Shown here piece after piece: positions 21,790 to 31,309 of a stretch of DNA of 64,000 bases. The translations under genes and the position numbers were made by a program. The notes beneath the pieces were generated by a model that was not told the origin of the DNA, searched no databases, and was given only the letters and a program-made list of their open reading frames with translations. This stretch comes from Symbiodinium natans (Eukaryota > Sar > Dinophyceae > Suessiales > Symbiodiniaceae), in the NCBI GenBank assembly GCA_905221605.1, contig CAJNDS010002273.1:186001-250000 (forward strand), read 5' to 3'. Numbering within the stretch: the stretch's first letter is position 1; each line of letters starts with the position of its first letter.

Positions 21790-22981
21790 TATGTGGCTCG
21801 GACCAGTCGGTCCGTCCAGCCAGGGCAAATCTGCGAGGTGGCCCCAAGCGCCACGAAGGACCTTGAGGCTTTGTCGGGTGTGCCTTCTTGCCCTAAACCC
21901 TATACCGTAAACCCTAAACCCTTAGCCCTAAACCCTAACCTAAACCCCAAAAAGGGGTTTTTAGCTTCGACTCTCACACTCGCACAAGGGTTGGCAAGGC
22001 CTGGGTTTACTGCATCCTGTCGAGTATCCTAGAATGCGCTCATGCACGCTTCGTGGCTCCCTTGAGCCCGATGAAGACTAGAAGACACTGGCTTAGTCCC
22101 CAGCTGCAAAGTGACCGGAATATCTTGAAGCTTCTCCAGAGCCTCCAGCCTAGCAGAACGGTGCACGACCTACCACCCCCGGGCCCGGGGCTTTTAAGCC
22201 CCGTGGCGATAAGCACGGGCAAAAAGGCTGCAGAAATCATCTCATCTAGAGGCGAGCGTCTAGGTAGCAAAAATAAGGGTAAAGCTATCAATCAGGCAAG
22301 ATGCTGACTTGGCTTCAAATGACAAGGTTTCGACTCTCACGCTCGCACTTGGCAGGCAAGGCATCGGAAGGTCTCTGAAGAATTCGGCTTGGGGTTGAGT
22401 CGAACAGTGATTAAGACCCGTGGATTCCGTGGAGTATGCTGATTGAAGCTTTTCTCTCGTACTGGATAGGCATCTCAAAGCACGCACGCTCGCACTAGTG
22501 CTCGACCAACACACGCGATGGCCGGCTGTACGATTCTTGCCGCCAGCCAAGCCCATGCTGAAGTCGGAGAGCACGAACACACGAGAGGAAAGGAATTAAA
22601 AGGAAACAGGAGAAAGGGTTCCCCTTGTTTGCGTGCAGAGGGGGGGGGGGATTGCAATGGAGACAGGTTTTCCATGTGTAGGGGTCGCTAAGTGCAAAGA
22701 ATTCAAACCCCGAGTCGTCCAAGAACCCACAAATTCTATCCTAGACACTCGATCCCCTCTAGATGAGATGGTTTCGGAACTGCAGTTTCAGCGAACGTGC
22801 GCAAGCAAGCACCCTTGCCACAAAAAAAAACATCTCTTCAAGCAGTGATGTCTTTCCAACTGTCCCTGAGAGCAACCTACGCGTGTAAGTTGACTCACCT
22901 CATTTGAACAGGGCCATCCCTAAAATCGCCTTCTCCCCCTGAACCCCCCAACTAAAGGGAGAAGCCAAGTAACCCCATAGC

Positions 22982-25900
22982 CCTCTGCCTGCCTCCGGCG
23001 GAGCTCGATGCGCCGCTGTTCCAGGGCTTTCTGGGCCTAGCATGGGCAGTCATCGAGCTGCATCGTGATACATGGTTCTGGGCGGGTAACGGAACGAAGA
23101 TCTTCTCAGTTTGGGTGTCTGTGTGCTAATCATATGCTTGCTGTTACTTCTTGTAAGAAGCATGTATACTCAGACATGTAAGTCTTATGTCTGGACCTGG
23201 ATACAGCACGCGATGGCATGGTAGTGCGGACCTCCAATCGAGCACGTTCCCGCTGCTCCTCATGCTCTTTCGAGAGGCGCTGCTTGTCCTTCATGACGCG
23301 CCCGATATCTGCCCTACAACTTGGGATGTTTCCCCTTATAGTAGCAGTCCTTCATAGGGATTATATTCGGGGGCACTAGAGTCACTATGATCCCTATGAA
23401 GAACTGCTAGACAGGGGGAAGCATCACAACCTACAACACCTAAACGCAGAAAAAGATTGCAGCTGCCCCCTTTATGTCCTCCCAGGTCTGCCGCATGAAG
23501 GCTTCAAGAGCCTTGCAGCTGGGGGTGGTGGTGACTTAGAGTTGGGGACTATATCATCACACCAAAAACCTTACATGTGATGCTTTTCACTGAAATTCAT
23601 CTCTGGACGGGGGATGCTTCATTTACCCGGCGCTGTCTCTGTATCTGAGCAACTGAGGGTGACTGCAATCATTCAGGCTTCCGGTCTAACCCTCAACCCT
23701 AAACCCTAATCCTAATGACTCCTTCTGAATTGCACATTTTTTCTCATTGTACCGGGGCCAGCCTCGATCTCGGCGCGGTGCTTCTCCTCGAGCTCGTTCA
23801 CGACGCCAGGCGTCTGCACAAGAGAGAATCTTCGAAACAAAAGGCCACGCCACTACATCCTTCCAGGATCTTCCAGGGCCCAAGAAACCAGAGAGGAACC
23901 CTAAACCCTAAAAAAACCTAAACGAGCTTGTGGAGGCTTGGCTTTTCCCAAGTTCCTGTCCGATGCCAGTCGCACCTCGACGAGGGCACGTTGCCGCAAA
24001 GCTTCCACCTGACGTGGCTGCCATCCCCTTCCTGGAAGTGCCATAGGAATGAAAAGTGCCACCATTTGTGCCAGCCTCCTTCTCCATCTGCTGACGTTGC
24101 TTCGTCTCCTCGTTGCGTGTGGCGGCCACGCGGATGGTTTTAGCCTTGCGTGTGCATCCATATCGCAACATATTTCCCAACCAAAGCACATCTCGAGGTT
24201 CCCCCCGATGAGAGAAGGACCAGCTATGAAAAACCCTAGGAGTGCTGAGCTTCAGGCCCGCTTCGCGTATTGCAAGGTTGACCAGGACTCCTCCACGTTG
24301 TTCTTTGCTGGACCTTACGGCATAATTAGCACAGAAAAAACGCTAAGGCGCTGCCTTCTCGCAAGACGTGTCATGCAAGGGCCACCTCCTGTGCAAGTAG
24401 TAGATAATTCAGTGTAGACCATCCTGTTCATCCCCCCACCCTGGCGTGACCTAAAGTACAGACGGACCTGGGCTGCACGCAACGAGGTTCTGTTTAGCAG
24501 GGCATGCCCGTGAAAACATCATCTGGGCACCCTGCTGACGGCGGCGATCATTGTGCAGAGGGCATTGCCGCCCAAGCTCTCCTGGCCAACTATACTCCAG
24601 AACCCTCGGTGGCAGATGGGAGAGCCAAAGCAAGCTTCAGTTCTAAATCAACCCTAAACCCGTGAACCCTGTAAACCGATAGACGCCCTACAAAAAGACC
24701 TATACAAGCCCTATAAAAACCCTACACAAAACCCTATAAACGCCGTACAAAACCCTATAAAACCCCACAAAAACCCTCAACACCCTCAGCCCTGCGGTTG
24801 TCCTGCAGAACCCGCGTCAACTTCGAGTCCCGGTACGGGACGAAGGCGCGGCGCCTGGGCCATCGGCTGCAAAAAGCGGTTCCGCTTCTTACAGGGCTTG
24901 GTGTGGGGCTATACTCCCCTTAGAACCTTCATAAACAGAATACTTTTAATATCCTCTTATAAAACAAAAATGAAGAATAATTCCCAAGGGGGATGTACTT
25001 GCCACCTGCCTAGCTAGCAGCCTCGCAACCAGTGCAGGGATACGAAGCGTCCGACTCGAGTCTCTGCAAGGGGTCGGCGTTTTTGCCACCCATTTAGCCA
25101 CAGCACCGCGGTGTCGGGTTTAGGGTTGAGGGTTTCAGTTTAGGGTTTAGGGTTCATTAGAGTTTTCCGGGGGCTTACTAGGGCTTGTAGGGATTTCAAG
25201 GGGCTTAGAAAAAGTACTAGAGTGGCCAATTAGGGTTGAAAGGGGCTTATAAAGGCTCATTGCGGTGTAGAGAGGCGTAGACTCCAAAAAGAGTGAGGAC
25301 CCCAGGCATTAAAACCTGTACTCTTTCGGTTAGGTCCCCTCCTGGACTCTTTACCATGGCTCATTTATTGTCAGGGCTTAGGTTGTGTTTCTTGCTGGGC
25401 TCGTTTTGTAAGCTACCGATATTGTAGAGGTAGGAAGATGTCACAAGACAAGTTAGGTCCCCAACCACAATGATGTAAAGGCTGGTACAGGCACTGCGAG
25501 TATCAACCCTCGGCATAGCACTGCCCCAAAGCCACGAGTGCACACTAATCCTAAACCCTAAACCCTAAACCCTAAACCCTGGTGCAAAGAATTGCTTGCC
25601 CAAGATGTCTGAACCCTTTCGAGCAACGGACTTTGAGGCTGCCGGCACACATGCAACTTCCTTTCCGGCAGCTTCATCACGCCATCTCACACAAAACACC
25701 CATTCTAAACCCTAAACCCTAAACCCTAAACCCTAAACCCTAAACCCTAAACCCTAAACCTAAACCCTAAACCCTAATTAAACCCTAAACCCTGAACCCT
25801 GAACCCTGAAGTGGCCCAGGAAGCATGACCCCGCTAGGGGGCTTCATCTGTGAAGCTGTCAGGCCCAGGCCCCCCCCCAGCAGAAGTTGCGCTGAGGGCA

Positions 25901-26919
25901 TTGATCACATTGCTCAAAGCCTTACCCAAAGGCTGCAAGGTAGTTCCTTTTTGGGTTAGGCAGAGGGGGTTCTCGTATACGACCCCCAAAAGGTACTACG
26001 GAGCCTTTGGGTAAGTGCTTCCAGGTTTTGTGTTCAGGGGCTGTCGTATCCAGCTATACTTGAAGGTTGGGTTGAAAGTCGCAGAGTATGGCTGATGCAG
26101 GAAACATGACAGCAGGTCAATGCTAGCATCACTGAGCTGCATTCAGGAGGCGCTGAGGGATTTGTTGATGTTGGCACCTTCCTGGCCGCATGAAGCTGTC
26201 TGTCAAGCACTCTCCCTCCTCTTTTTCTATAACCTGGAGGCGAGCAGTTTGGCTCTCTCTCGCTGCTTCTCTTCCTCTTATTCTTCTTATTATTCTTCTT
26301 CTTCTGCTTTTGCAGAATTTGTTCTGCTTTGAGCAGTGGCGAACCTGTAAGGTGCAAGCACTCGGTTTCTTTATCGACTCCTCCCCTCCAACCCTATCGA
26401 AAGGCCAGCAGAGCAAATGTTGTCTTTGTGCTTCTGCCCGTTCCTGGGCGGGTCCTGCTTCTCTGTCTTCTTCGTTCTTCTTCTTCTGCCGGGGGAGGAC
26501 CCAAGTACCCACCCGCGACGCGCACCCGTACGTGTTCGCTGTCTGTTCGAGTGGATCCGTAAAACTGCACCTCCTCAGACCGGCCTCATCCCCATCCGAA
26601 CCATCAGGGAGCTATGACAATGGAGTTGCCACCATGGGGCTGAAATAATTATAGGATTGTACTATTGTAGTAAATAATGCAATCTTACAGTAGAAGACGA
26701 TTAATAAAATTAAGAACACAAACAGTAGTATGATGATGTTGAATATTGTTGATACGAATGCATGAAAGGGATATGGCAACATGCTTACAAATATTATTAT
26801 TGCTGTTACGTTGTCTTTCTGTCATGTCGTCTGCGCACGCCTTCGCCTGGCTCCGCTCTTCTGAGTCGTTCCGCTCGGAGCCGGCGAGGTCCACGAGGTT
26901 GAGCTTGGAGATCGTGTTC
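22982..26919 (-). CDS. kinesin motor protein, 3' half of motor plus coiled-coil stalk
   Basis: Micro-exons on the minus strand join into a kinesin motor domain, a microtubule-dependent ATPase. Exons: 26919-26847 with switch II LNLVDLAGSER; 26181-26152 EGANINKSLS; 25920-25891 ALSNVINALS; 24854-24803 VPYRDSKLTRVLQ; 24581-24536 ESLGGNALCTMIAAV; 24307-24258 NNVEESWSTLQYAKR; 24144-24076 AKTIRVAATRNEETK and on. Stalk exons follow: 24008-23976 VEALRQRALVE; 23813-23763 NELEEKHRAEIE; 23511-about 23467 ALEAFMRQTWEDIK; 23308-23232 IGRVMKDKQRLSKEHEEQRE; 23036-22982 AQKALEQRRIELRRRQAE. A further candidate exon is 22149-22104 (LEALEKLQDIPVTLQ). Codon phase agrees at nine junctions; 25920/24854 and 23511/23308 do not reconcile with standard signals. 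Donors are mostly GC, with one GA and two GT. The P-loop and SSRSH exons were not found upstream, so the motor is incomplete here. Subfamily is not assigned. Confidence 0.85.
23321..23429. mobile_element. MITE, TTGGGATG family (copy 2) with 8-bp target duplication
   Basis: Ends TTGGGATGTTTCCCC / GGGGAAGCATCACAA. The 8-mer CCTACAAC flanks it on both sides (23313-23320 and 23430-23437), as expected for hAT-type elements. It lies in a kinesin intron a few bases upstream of the acceptor used by the exon starting at 23,308. Confidence 0.85.
24640..24800 (-). repeat. degenerate CCCTAAA/CCCTATAAA-rich intron sequence
   Basis: Units such as ACCCTATAAA, CCCTACAAAA and ACCCTAAACC are interspersed irregularly, between two kinesin exons. 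Confidence 0.7.
24908..24998. repeat. possible inverted-repeat element
   Basis: CTATACTCCCCTTAGAACC and TTCAT at the left are weakly mirrored by ATGAAGAATAATTCCCAAGG and GGGATGTA at the right. Confidence 0.4.
25549..25580 (-). repeat. (CCCTAAA)n block in kinesin intron
   Basis: About four CCCTAAA units within the intron between the ALSNVINALS and VPYRDSK exons. Confidence 0.9.
25707..25810 (-). repeat. (CCCTAAA)n array in kinesin intron
   Basis: About 13 CCCTAAA units with CCTAAA, AATTAAACCC and CCCTGAA variants, in the same intron as the previous block. Confidence 0.95.
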
Positions 26920-26937
26920 CTGACCCGGGCTCGCTCC

Positions 26938-27020
26938 CCCTCTCTCTCTCTCTCTCTCTCTCTCTCCCCCTCTCTCTCACTGTATATATTTACATACATA
27001 TATGTATATATATATGTTAT
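26938..27020. repeat. CT and TA microsatellites
   Basis: (CT)n with CCC interruptions (26938-26978) followed by TATATA/CATACATA (26984-27020), immediately upstream of the first visible kinesin exon. Confidence 0.9.
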
Positions 27021-27479
27021 GTATAACATGCATACCATCTAATTCAATATATGCACCTATACATAGAAGTACCCAACCAAAAACATCTAACATGTCATGT
27101 GCAAGACTTCCTTCACCCTTGCGCCAAAGACAGTCGCACATCTCCTGCAGAGTTGGGCCCGAACGGGCTTCCAGGTTCAGGGTTCTAGTTGGCGTATGCA
27201 GTGATACAGCCCTGACTAGCAGGAAAGCGGACGGGGCGAAAGTTCGACTCTTTCTGCGATTGTCTTCGCGAATGAGGGATAGCCCAACACGGAAGCCACG
27301 GCTTTCTTTTTGCAGCAGCTAAATTCGCTGTCGCTTGGGTGAGACCATTGTCACTTGAGAGCGTGTTAGGGTTTTGGGCTTAGGGTTTAGGGTTTCCTTT
27401 AGGGTGTCGGTCATGCCTGCTTCAATGCTGGAAACATGACATTTCCAGTCGGAGGTGTCGTGATGTGTTGGTCAGCTAC

Positions 27480-27591
27480 CAATACCGATCACTTCCAGAC
27501 CCTCATCGACCTCCGTGTCACGCCGCAGCATCTTTTTGGAAAGAAGCTGCTCCACTCTCTCCGCACGTGTGAGATTCGCCTTCCGACCCCG
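27480..27591 (-). CDS. hypothetical internal exon, basic
   Basis: After acceptor CACAG the minus strand reads RGRKANLTRAERVEQLLSKK, then MLRRDTEVDEGLEVIGI, and reaches a GTAGCT donor at 27,479. The charged composition and flanking signals support coding. It may belong to the kinesin gene's upstream part or to a separate gene; no family recognised. Confidence 0.45.
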
Positions 27592-28276
27592 CTGTGCAGA
27601 GGGCCGGATGAGGGTTTGGGCCGGCGCCTCTCAAACGTGCCACAGCATGGCATCAACAAGTCCACAGCATGGCATCAACAAGTGCTGATGGCAGTGGCTT
27701 AAGGTTGCAAGAGTCTCCTGTGGCTCAAGAATATGCAAACCAAAGAAGACAATAACAAGACCAAAAAACAACTGTTCCATCTTCATGTGCAGCCCAAAAG
27801 AGTGCCTGGGATGCCAGGCCATTCCGCTGCAGCGCCGCATGTCCCTGCTGCAAATAAACCTGGCCCATCAGTCTCCAATGACTTCGCTTGTTTTGAGCGG
27901 AGTTGAAGGGGCTTTAAGGACTTGGAGACTTGCGCATTCCATGCCCTTTCCCAAGTGTCTAACAAGCCCTATGCGGCATGTGCTGCATAGGGCCATGCCG
28001 GGAAATGCGAGGCCTTCCTAGCAAGCACCATACCAAACCTTGTTTTGGGGTCTGAATTGGTACTTGTAGAATACTTTCCCTTTCCAAGCTGAGAGAAGCC
28101 AAGATGTATATGTGTGTGTATATATATGCCTTATATGAAATACAAGTTCATCAAATTCAAATCATGTGGGCCTGCATCAACCTCGCCAACACATCACAAC
28201 CACTGCACAGAACACCGGGAGCAGGGCACACCGCCCCAAACTGCCCTACCCTAAACCCTAAACCCTAAACCCTAAA

Positions 28277-28366
28277 CCCGGGCTCCTTGGGCGGGGTCGC
28301 CAAGAGCATCTCCAGAAGCTTTATGCGGCGATCTAGGACCAAAAGCTGATCCTCCTCCTGAGCCAA
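28277..28366 (-). CDS. hypothetical exon, helical
   Basis: The minus strand reads LAQEEDQLLVLDRRIKLLEM then LLATPPKEPG, ending at a (CCCTAAA)n block (28248-28280). It is leucine-rich and helical. Exon borders are not certain. Confidence 0.4.
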
Positions 28367-28429
28367 GGCAAATTAAGCCAGCCCCATTATGCCACAATAC
28401 GAAATATACTATAAATAAATAAATAAATC

Positions 28430-28545
28430 AATAAGTAATATATACATATACTGTAAAGTACTATGAATACTATATATATATATACACACTATAACGTACT
28501 ATATATACTATATATACATATATATATATATATATAGTATATCTA
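28430..28545. repeat. AT-rich microsatellite
   Basis: TATATA runs and TATACTATA repeats over about 115 bp. Confidence 0.85.
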
Positions 28546-28625
28546 TACCATACATACTTGGCTGGCCAGGCCGGAGAAGAGGCAGCGACAATTCGGCCTT
28601 CATGGTTGGGGGCAGTTTGGAGGAC

Positions 28626-28783
28626 CTGGCTCCATGTGCTCCAAGCGTCCGAGAGCCCAGCCCCCACGTAGTCGGACGCGAAGCCACGCGTGACGGCCAA
28701 CTCGTCCCCCCTGATGGTCGACCTGAGTATTGTCCATGCCGAACCACGCAAGTATCGGCTGTCCGTGCGCATTGCAAAGATAT
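28626..28783 (-). CDS. hypothetical internal exon
   Basis: Acceptor CTGCAAG and donor GTCCTC bracket a 52-codon stretch containing IFAMRTDSRYLRGSAWTILR and VTRGFASDYVGAGLSDAWST. No stop in frame; no family recognised. It probably belongs to the same transcription unit as the neighbouring minus-strand exons. Confidence 0.45.
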
Positions 28784-28988
28784 CTTGCAGCCCTTCTTTG
28801 TCGCGCTTGAACGGAAAGTGCAGTAGTCAGTGCCTGCTACGACTGAGGCATACCATACAGCCCAGCCCCGAGTCCAGTGCAGCCATGGAGCAGGCCATGG
28901 AGCAGCACCTCTTCCAGGTTCTTGCTTGAGTCTCGACTCATGGCGCCGCTGGCGCAGTATCCAAAGTGGCGGACGATGCCTGACTGGT

Positions 28989-29040
28989 TTTGGGTTTTGG
29001 GTTTTGGGTTTTGGGTTTAGGGTTTAGGGTTTAGGGTTTA
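28989..29040 (+). repeat. (TTTTGGG)n passing into (TTTAGGG)n
   Basis: Four TTTTGGG units followed by four TTTAGGG units, so a variant telomere-like heptamer abuts the standard one. Confidence 0.95.
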
Positions 29041-30970
29041 CCATCTCGCCAAGTTTAAGGGCACACTGACTGTTCATCCATGTGGCTACAGCAGGGTCCT
29101 ACTGCAAACTTTGACTTGACTTGGCCATCCCTCATGTCGCAACTCGATGGAAGAGGTGCAGACCCCACATCTCCCCTCACTGCCCGAAGTAGGTCTACGG
29201 AAGCCTTCCTGTTCGTAGCTCTCTGAACCCTAAACCCTCAACCCCACACCCGAAGCTGCGAGAATTGGCGAGCGGCGCAGACACGCAGGAACCGGAGTCG
29301 CGCTGAGAGCCGCCCTGCCGGTTCGACTGCACGTGCGGAGTGCGATACGAAGACGAAGATACGATACAATGTACTCAATGATATTGTAACAGATTAGGAA
29401 CGTGCTAATAAAAACAGTATTGTATACATACAGTATACAGCCATCCTGCTCGTGTTACAATTCCAAGACAAATGTGTGACTCGGGCTGGATCCTTTTGTT
29501 GACGGTGGTGTTGCGATTGTGCCCCTGGGCTCTTTCGCCTAAACCCCATGCCATCGCCTCAGCCTTTGAAGACCAGGATGGCACCGCCGCAGGCCAAAAT
29601 ACCTTGGGCTTCATCCCTCTGCTGAGGTCGAGCCCAACTCAGGGGAAGGCGCAAGCCCTCAACACCCTAAGCCCTAAACCCTAAACCCTCAACACCCTAA
29701 ACCCTAAACCCTTTTTTTTGGCATCCAAAAAACCCCAAACCCCTAAACACTCTTTTTGGCATCCTTAACTAACCCTGATCCCTAAACCCTTTCTTGGCAT
29801 CCTTAACCCTGAACAACCCTAAACCCCAAAAAACACGGCAGCCAAGAGGCAGAAGTATCCAAAGCACAGAGCACAGCTCGTGGTCCGTCTGGTGGATCCC
29901 TTCTGCTGGCACCGAGATCTGAAGGGACTGAGGGATTTGGGCACTTATGTACACATGTATGCCACGATATGTCTATGCATATCTACCCCTTAAGGGAGTA
30001 TGTGGGGTTCTCATTCCCTCCCTCGCTACTAATTCCCTCCTTCACTACTACGAATCAGTAGGACATGCGTATTATGGGTTTCCGAAAAATATTGGTACCC
30101 TTTCTATGCACCAAAATGACACAATCAATGTGACATGAACCTCAGAAGGGGCGCACCCATTTTTCGGAGCCCCCCCACAAAAAGGTTCCAAAAGACAGAT
30201 CTCTAAGCTTCCAGGGATTTCGCTTCTTTTCCAACCCAGACTCTGCTGAAACCTATAACCCAAAACCCCTCAAACTGAAAATAAGGGGGCATCTGGGAGG
30301 GAAGCATCTGGGAGGGTGGTATCTGGAGAGTTTTTTTTTTGAGAAAAGAAACCATTGACATCTACGCACCCCTTAGTGCAAGGCTACACCCTGTACACGT
30401 TTTCCTCGCAGTATCAACAAGACACTTTCCACCAATGCTCTAGGCGCCAACTTCACTGGCGAACCCTAAACCTAAACCCTAAACCCTAAACCCTAAACCC
30501 CTAACCCCTAAACCCTAAAGGAAATTATGCCTGCACTGCAATTTACTGCTATACCCAGTGGCCAAAGAGGGTTGACCAACAGGTAAGGCCTTTCAGCATA
30601 AAGACTTCATCCAGATGAAAACACCTTCCACAAGAATCCACATCTCGGCGACCTCAAACAGAAACCCTAAACCCTAAATCCTAAACCCTACACCCTAAAC
30701 CCTAAACCCAACCCACCAATCCACCGCCCAGCTCACTTTTGCCCTCCGAGAGGCGAAATGCAGCACGGTCTCCAGGCTCGCGACGCGCAGTGGGGGCACC
30801 GGCGCAGGCGAGGACTGGCGGAGCACGGTTTGATGATACAACATCATACACTAGGTTCGCCACTTAAGCCCTTCTAAATACCATTAGGATCGTCTTGAAC
30901 CGCAATCAGGGAGATTGAAAAAAACACCAAAGGGCCTAACATTACCCGGCACAGTTCTGTTCATGGTCTG
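29041..30970. other. repeat-rich spacer with scattered telomere-like blocks
   Basis: Holds CCCTAAA blocks at about 29660-29715, 30463-30520 and 30664-30708. A short minus-strand coding-like patch LACGGAILVFK lies near 29.6 kb and another, VASLETVLHFASRRAKV, near 30.8 kb; neither has clear exon borders. Confidence 0.5.
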
Positions 30971-30999
30971 ACACATTCTCATCCTAGTCGCCGACGTGT

Positions 31000-31165
31000 A
31001 TATACATACATACATACATACATACATAGATACATAGATACATAGATACATAGATACATAGATACATACCTACGCACATTAGAGAGACATACAGATATAT
31101 ATATATATATATGTATGTGTATATATATATGTATATATATATATATATGTATGTATATATACACA
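31000..31165. repeat. TACA/TAGA and TA microsatellite
   Basis: CATACATA and CATAGATA tetranucleotides pass into long TATATA/GTATATA runs. Confidence 0.95.
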
Positions 31166-31309
31166 TGGCAGCAACAAAGGTGCTGGCCTCCGGAACGGCA
31201 TCTGAGGTGCCAGTTCCACGGTGCAGGAGCACCTGGGCTATGCACATGGCAGTGGCGCGCGGCCTTCTGCACAGCCTCATTGATGCTCTCATTGCCTCGC
31301 TCTATAGGT

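Noticed and set aside
27100-27322. Upstream kinesin motor exon
   Set aside because: A minus-strand frame contains LIREDN-like sequence, but no P-loop, SSRSH or matching codon phase was found.
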